DNA from: Bilophila wadsworthia ATCC 49260
Lineage (GTDB): Bacteria; Desulfobacterota; Desulfovibrionia; Desulfovibrionales; Desulfovibrionaceae
DNA: 24,732 nucleotides
Assembly (NCBI RefSeq): GCF_000701705.1
Contig: NZ_JNJP01000056.1
Coordinates: forward strand, 1-24,732
Direction: 5' to 3'
Shown: in pieces, positions 21,999 to 24,732 of the stretch
Numbering within the stretch: the first letter of the stretch is position 1
Layout: every line of letters starts with the position of its first letter
Made by a program: the position numbers and the translations under genes
Notes under the pieces: model-generated
The model's input: only the letters and a program-made list of their open reading frames with translations
What the model was told of the DNA's origin: nothing
The model's database searches: none

Positions 21999-24461
21999 AT
22001 GACGTTTGATTCTGATAACGACAACGACGAAAAAAAAGAGGAAACTCCCGCCCGCCGTCGGCGGAGGCCGGCCCGGCGCCGTGTCCCCGCCCAAATACAA
22101 GACGAGCAGATGGATGCCTCTGAAGACGTTACGCCGGAACTGCAGGAAATCCCATCCACCATGCCCTTGCTTCCCCTCCGGGACGTGGTGGTCTTCAACT
22201 ATATGATCGTGCCCCTGTTCGTGGGGCGCGAACAGTCCGTGCAGGCCGTGGAAGCCGCCGCGACGCACGGTCGCCATATTTTCCTCTGCGCCCAAAAAGA
22301 CGGGCAGGTGGACAACCCCAAAGCGGACGATCTCTACCCGGTCGGCTCCGTAGCGCTCATCCTGCGTCTGCTCAAGATGCCCGACGGGCGCATCAAGGCG
22401 CTGGTGCAGGGGGTATCGCGCGCCCGCCTCGTCGACCTGAACGAGAGCGGCCCCTACCTGTCCGCCAACGTTGAGCTTATGCCCGAGCCGGAAGCCGTCG
22501 CGCCCGAATCGGAACAGGAAGCGCTTATCCGCTTCGCGCGCGAACAGTGCGAGCGTATCCTGTCCCTGCGCGGCATCCCCACCGGGGACATCATGGGCGT
22601 CCTCAGCAATGTGAACGAACCCGGACGCCTTTCCGATCTCATCGCCGCCAACCTGCGGCTCAAGATGGAGGAAGCGCAGGAAATCCTCCAGTGCATCGAT
22701 CCGATGGATCGCCTGCGCCTCATCATCACGCATCTGGTGCATGAGTCCGAAGTGGCGACCATGCAGATCAAGATCCAGACCTCGGCCCGCGAAGGCATGG
22801 ACAAGGCGCAGAAGGAATATTACCTGCGCGAACAGCTCAAGGCCATCCGCAAGGAATTGGGCGACGGCCCCGACGCCGACGAGGAACTGGAAGACATCAC
22901 CAAGGCCATCGAAAAGGCCGGGCTTCCCGCCGACGTGCGCAAAGAAGCCGACAAGCAGCTCAAGCGGCTCGCCACGATGCACGGCGACTCGGCGGAAGCC
23001 AGCGTCGTACGCACCTATCTCGACTGGCTGGCGGAATTGCCGTGGAAAAAGATGTCCAAGGATCAGCTTGATATCGTCAAGGCCAAAGACGTGCTGGACG
23101 AGGATCACTACGGGCTGACCAAGATCAAGGACCGCATCCTTGAATACCTCAGCGTCCGCAAGCTCAATCCCGACTCCAAGGGGCCCATCCTCTGCTTTGC
23201 GGGCCCTCCCGGCGTGGGCAAGACCTCGCTCGGCCGCTCCATCGCAAGGGCATTGGGGCGCAAGTTCCAGCGCATCTCCCTCGGCGGAATGCGCGACGAG
23301 GCAGAAATCCGCGGGCATCGGCGCACGTACATCGGAGCCATGCCGGGCCGCATCATTCAGGCGATGAAGCAGGCCGGGACCCGCAACCCGGTCATCATCC
23401 TCGATGAAATCGACAAGCTCGGCAACGACTTCCGGGGCGATCCGTCTTCGGCTCTCCTGGAAGCCCTGGATCCGGAACAGAACTTCAACTTCAGCGATCA
23501 TTACCTGAACGTACCGTTCGATCTCTCCAAGGTGCTGTTCATCTGCACGGCGAACCATCTGGAGAACATCCCCGGCCCGCTCCGCGACCGTCTGGAGATC
23601 ATTTCCCTGCCCGGCTATACGCAGCAGGAAAAGCTGGCCATTGCCCGCAAGTACATCCTTCCCAAGGAAATGCACGAAAACGGGTTGAAGGACCGCGAAC
23701 TGACCTTGCCCGATGCGGCGATGAACCGCATCATCCGCGAGTACACCCGTGAGGCGGGCCTGCGTAACCTTGAGCGCGAAATCGGGACCGTCTGCCGCAA
23801 GATCGCACGGCGGAAAGCGGAAGGAAGCAAGCCTCCATTCCGTGTGACGGCAGCCGGGCTTCCCAGGCTCCTCGGCGCGCCGATCTTTATCGACGACGAA
23901 GCCGAACGTAAGCTCATCCCCGGCGTGGCCCTTGGCCTCGCGTGGACGCCCGCCGGCGGCGAAATCCTCTACATCGAGGTTTCCGCGATCAAGGGCAAGG
24001 GCGGGCTCACGCTGACGGGCCAGCTTGGGGACGTAATGAAGGAAAGCGCGCAAGCCGCATTGACCTATGCCCGCGCCAAGGCCGACGAGCTCGGCATTGC
24101 GCCCGACTTCGCCGAGCACACGGACATCCATATCCATGTGCCCGCCGGGGCCACCCCCAAGGATGGCCCCTCAGCCGGGGTTACGCTGGTGACGGCGCTC
24201 ATCTCCGCGCTGACCGGAAAGACCGTGCGCGGCGACATCTGCATGACGGGCGAAATCACCCTGCGCGGGCGCGTCCTGCCCGTGGGCGGCATCAAGGAAA
24301 AGGTGCTCGCCGGGGTTGCGCGCGGCATCGGCCACGTCATCCTCCCCGCCAAGAACCAGAAGGATCTGGAAGAAATCCCGCAGGAGCTCCGCCGCAAGAT
24401 CGTCGTCCACACCGTGGACAGCATCGACGACGTCCTCCCGCTCGTGTTTGAAAAGAAGTAA
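21999..24461 (+). CDS. lon: ATP-dependent protease Lon
   Basis: Lon is a cytosolic homohexameric AAA+ protease that degrades misfolded and regulatory proteins. The 820-residue product has an N-terminal substrate domain from about residue 50 (MPLLPLRDVVVFNYMIVPLF). It has Walker A GPPGVGKT (402-409) and Walker B VIILDEIDK. The protease domain's Ser-Lys dyad is Ser725 in KDGPSAGV and Lys766 in GGIKEKVL. The first ~50 residues are unusual: an acidic start, DNDNDEKKEE, then a very basic RRRRRPARRRVP. A run of eight A (22030-22037) lies in this segment. GAGGA about eight bases upstream supports the ATG at 21999. No heat-shock promoter or CIRCE element is visible in the 41-base gap. Confidence 0.97.
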   Translation: MTFDSDNDNDEKKEETPARRRRRPARRRVPAQIQDEQMDASEDVTPELQEIPSTMPLLPLRDVVVFNYMIVPLFVGREQSVQAVEAAATHGRHIFLCAQKDGQVDNPKADDLYPVGSVALILRLLKMPDGRIKALVQGVSRARLVDLNESGPYLSANVELMPEPEAVAPESEQEALIRFAREQCERILSLRGIPTGDIMGVLSNVNEPGRLSDLIAANLRLKMEEAQEILQCIDPMDRLRLIITHLVHESEVATMQIKIQTSAREGMDKAQKEYYLREQLKAIRKELGDGPDADEELEDITKAIEKAGLPADVRKEADKQLKRLATMHGDSAEASVVRTYLDWLAELPWKKMSKDQLDIVKAKDVLDEDHYGLTKIKDRILEYLSVRKLNPDSKGPILCFAGPPGVGKTSLGRSIARALGRKFQRISLGGMRDEAEIRGHRRTYIGAMPGRIIQAMKQAGTRNPVIILDEIDKLGNDFRGDPSSALLEALDPEQNFNFSDHYLNVPFDLSKVLFICTANHLENIPGPLRDRLEIISLPGYTQQEKLAIARKYILPKEMHENGLKDRELTLPDAAMNRIIREYTREAGLRNLEREIGTVCRKIARRKAEGSKPPFRVTAAGLPRLLGAPIFIDDEAERKLIPGVALGLAWTPAGGEILYIEVSAIKGKGGLTLTGQLGDVMKESAQAALTYARAKADELGIAPDFAEHTDIHIHVPAGATPKDGPSAGVTLVTALISALTGKTVRGDICMTGEITLRGRVLPVGGIKEKVLAGVARGIGHVILPAKNQKDLEEIPQELRRKIVVHTVDSIDDVLPLVFEKK

Positions 24462-24469
24462 AAGCGATT

Positions 24470-24535
24470 GGGGAAGGGAGGGAAAACGTTTCTGAAGAAA
24501 GGGGGAGTTCCCCCACGCTTTTCCCTCCATTCCCT
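24470..24535 (+). repeat. Imperfect long palindrome after lon
   Basis: GGGGAAGGGAGGGAAAACGT (24470-24489) is complementary, with few mismatches, to 24515-24535. A second stem, GGGGG/CCCCC (24501-24505 with 24510-24514), sits inside. Its composition resembles the palindrome at 333-372, and it likewise lies just beyond a stop codon. Confidence 0.5.
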
Positions 24536-24568
24536 AAACCTGAAAACAACGGATTACGTTCTTACATA

Positions 24569-24605
24569 AAAAAGGACCGGCTTGACATAAGCCGGTCCTT
24601 TTTGC
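24569..24605 (+). terminator. Strong terminator after lon
   Basis: A perfect 15-bp stem (24569-24583 with 24589-24603) with a five-base loop starts with an A run and ends in TTTTT, so it can act in both directions. It closes the nusB-to-lon block. Confidence 0.85.
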
Positions 24606-24660
24606 CTTTTCAGACTCGCCATCCAGCGCCGTTTCTCCATCATCAGGGTAAACCGTAAGC

Positions 24661-24732
24661 AGGGATTCGATAAAGATGGAAGTCTTTGGGGTGGAGGGAT
24701 GGGGGTGTGGGGGAAGGGAGGAGGCCCTTTCT
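24661..24732 (+). repeat. Dispersed repeat copy, cut by the window edge
   Basis: AGGGATTCGATAA (24661-24673) and AGTCTTT (24681-24687) repeat 294-306 and 314-320 with identical spacing. GGGGGTGTGGGGG (24701-24713) resembles the core at 327-339, with two differences. The expected palindrome would lie past the end of the window. Confidence 0.6.

Noticed and set aside
21978..24137. A 719-codon minus-strand frame opposite lon
   Set aside because: Same cause as the leuS antisense frame. There is no ribosome site or motif, and lon is complete on the plus strand.
1..24732. tRNA, rRNA or CRISPR array
   Set aside because: I found no cloverleaf with a TTCRANY-type arm, no rRNA-like stretch and no regularly spaced direct repeats in any gap.

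Overview
The window is a gene-dense, G+C-rich housekeeping stretch of a Gram-negative chromosome. An LptE-type lipoprotein shows that the cell has an outer membrane. The order DUF177-rpmF-plsX-fabH-fabG-acpP-fabF-glyA-(dCMP deaminase)-ribD-ribE-ribBA-ribH-nusB-leuS matches, as I recall it, the arrangement in Desulfovibrio. The intergenic palindromes of the ggggtccgggg type also look like those of Desulfovibrionaceae. I infer a Desulfovibrionaceae member (Desulfovibrio/Bilophila-like); genus and species cannot be settled from here.

Layout. Positions 1-381 hold no gene but carry several hairpins: a possible right end of an IS200/IS605-type element, a 20-bp inverted repeat, a minus-strand terminator and a long palindrome. 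Two minus-strand genes follow, rsmE (382-1164) and an unrecognised 575-residue protein (1315-3042), separated by a terminator. From 3420 every gene is on the plus strand. A PLP aminotransferase stands alone (3420-4601). After a 398-base gap comes a lipid-synthesis cluster: DUF177, rpmF, plsX, fabH, fabG, acpP, fabF, then glyA (5000-11812). A hairpin-rich 313-base gap leads to a tightly overlapping riboflavin operon headed by a ComEB-type deaminase: comEB, ribD, ribE, ribBA, ribH (12126-16189), closed by a terminator. After a 374-base gap come nusB, leuS, lptE, holA, radC and lon (16564-24461). The leuS-lptE-holA order is the same as in E. coli. A strong terminator follows lon, and the window ends in another copy of the dispersed repeat.

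How the genes work together. PlsX supplies acyl-phosphate for phospholipid synthesis. FabH, FabG, FabF and AcpP carry out initiation, ketoreduction, elongation and acyl carriage in type II fatty acid synthesis. RpmF and DUF177 tie this block to ribosome production. RibD, RibE, RibBA and RibH together cover the route from GTP and ribulose-5-phosphate to riboflavin, apart from the phosphatase step. GlyA and the dCMP deaminase serve one-carbon and pyrimidine supply. The last block mixes transcription antitermination (NusB), translation (LeuS), LPS export (LptE), replication (HolA) and ATP-dependent proteolysis (Lon).

I see no defence island, prophage, CRISPR array, tRNA or rRNA. The points worth a second look are the unknown 575-residue protein, the dispersed palindrome family, the possible IS605 end at the left edge, a CRP/FNR-like dyad in front of fabF, a hairpin train in front of acpP, and a perfect 33-nt palindrome downstream of glyA.
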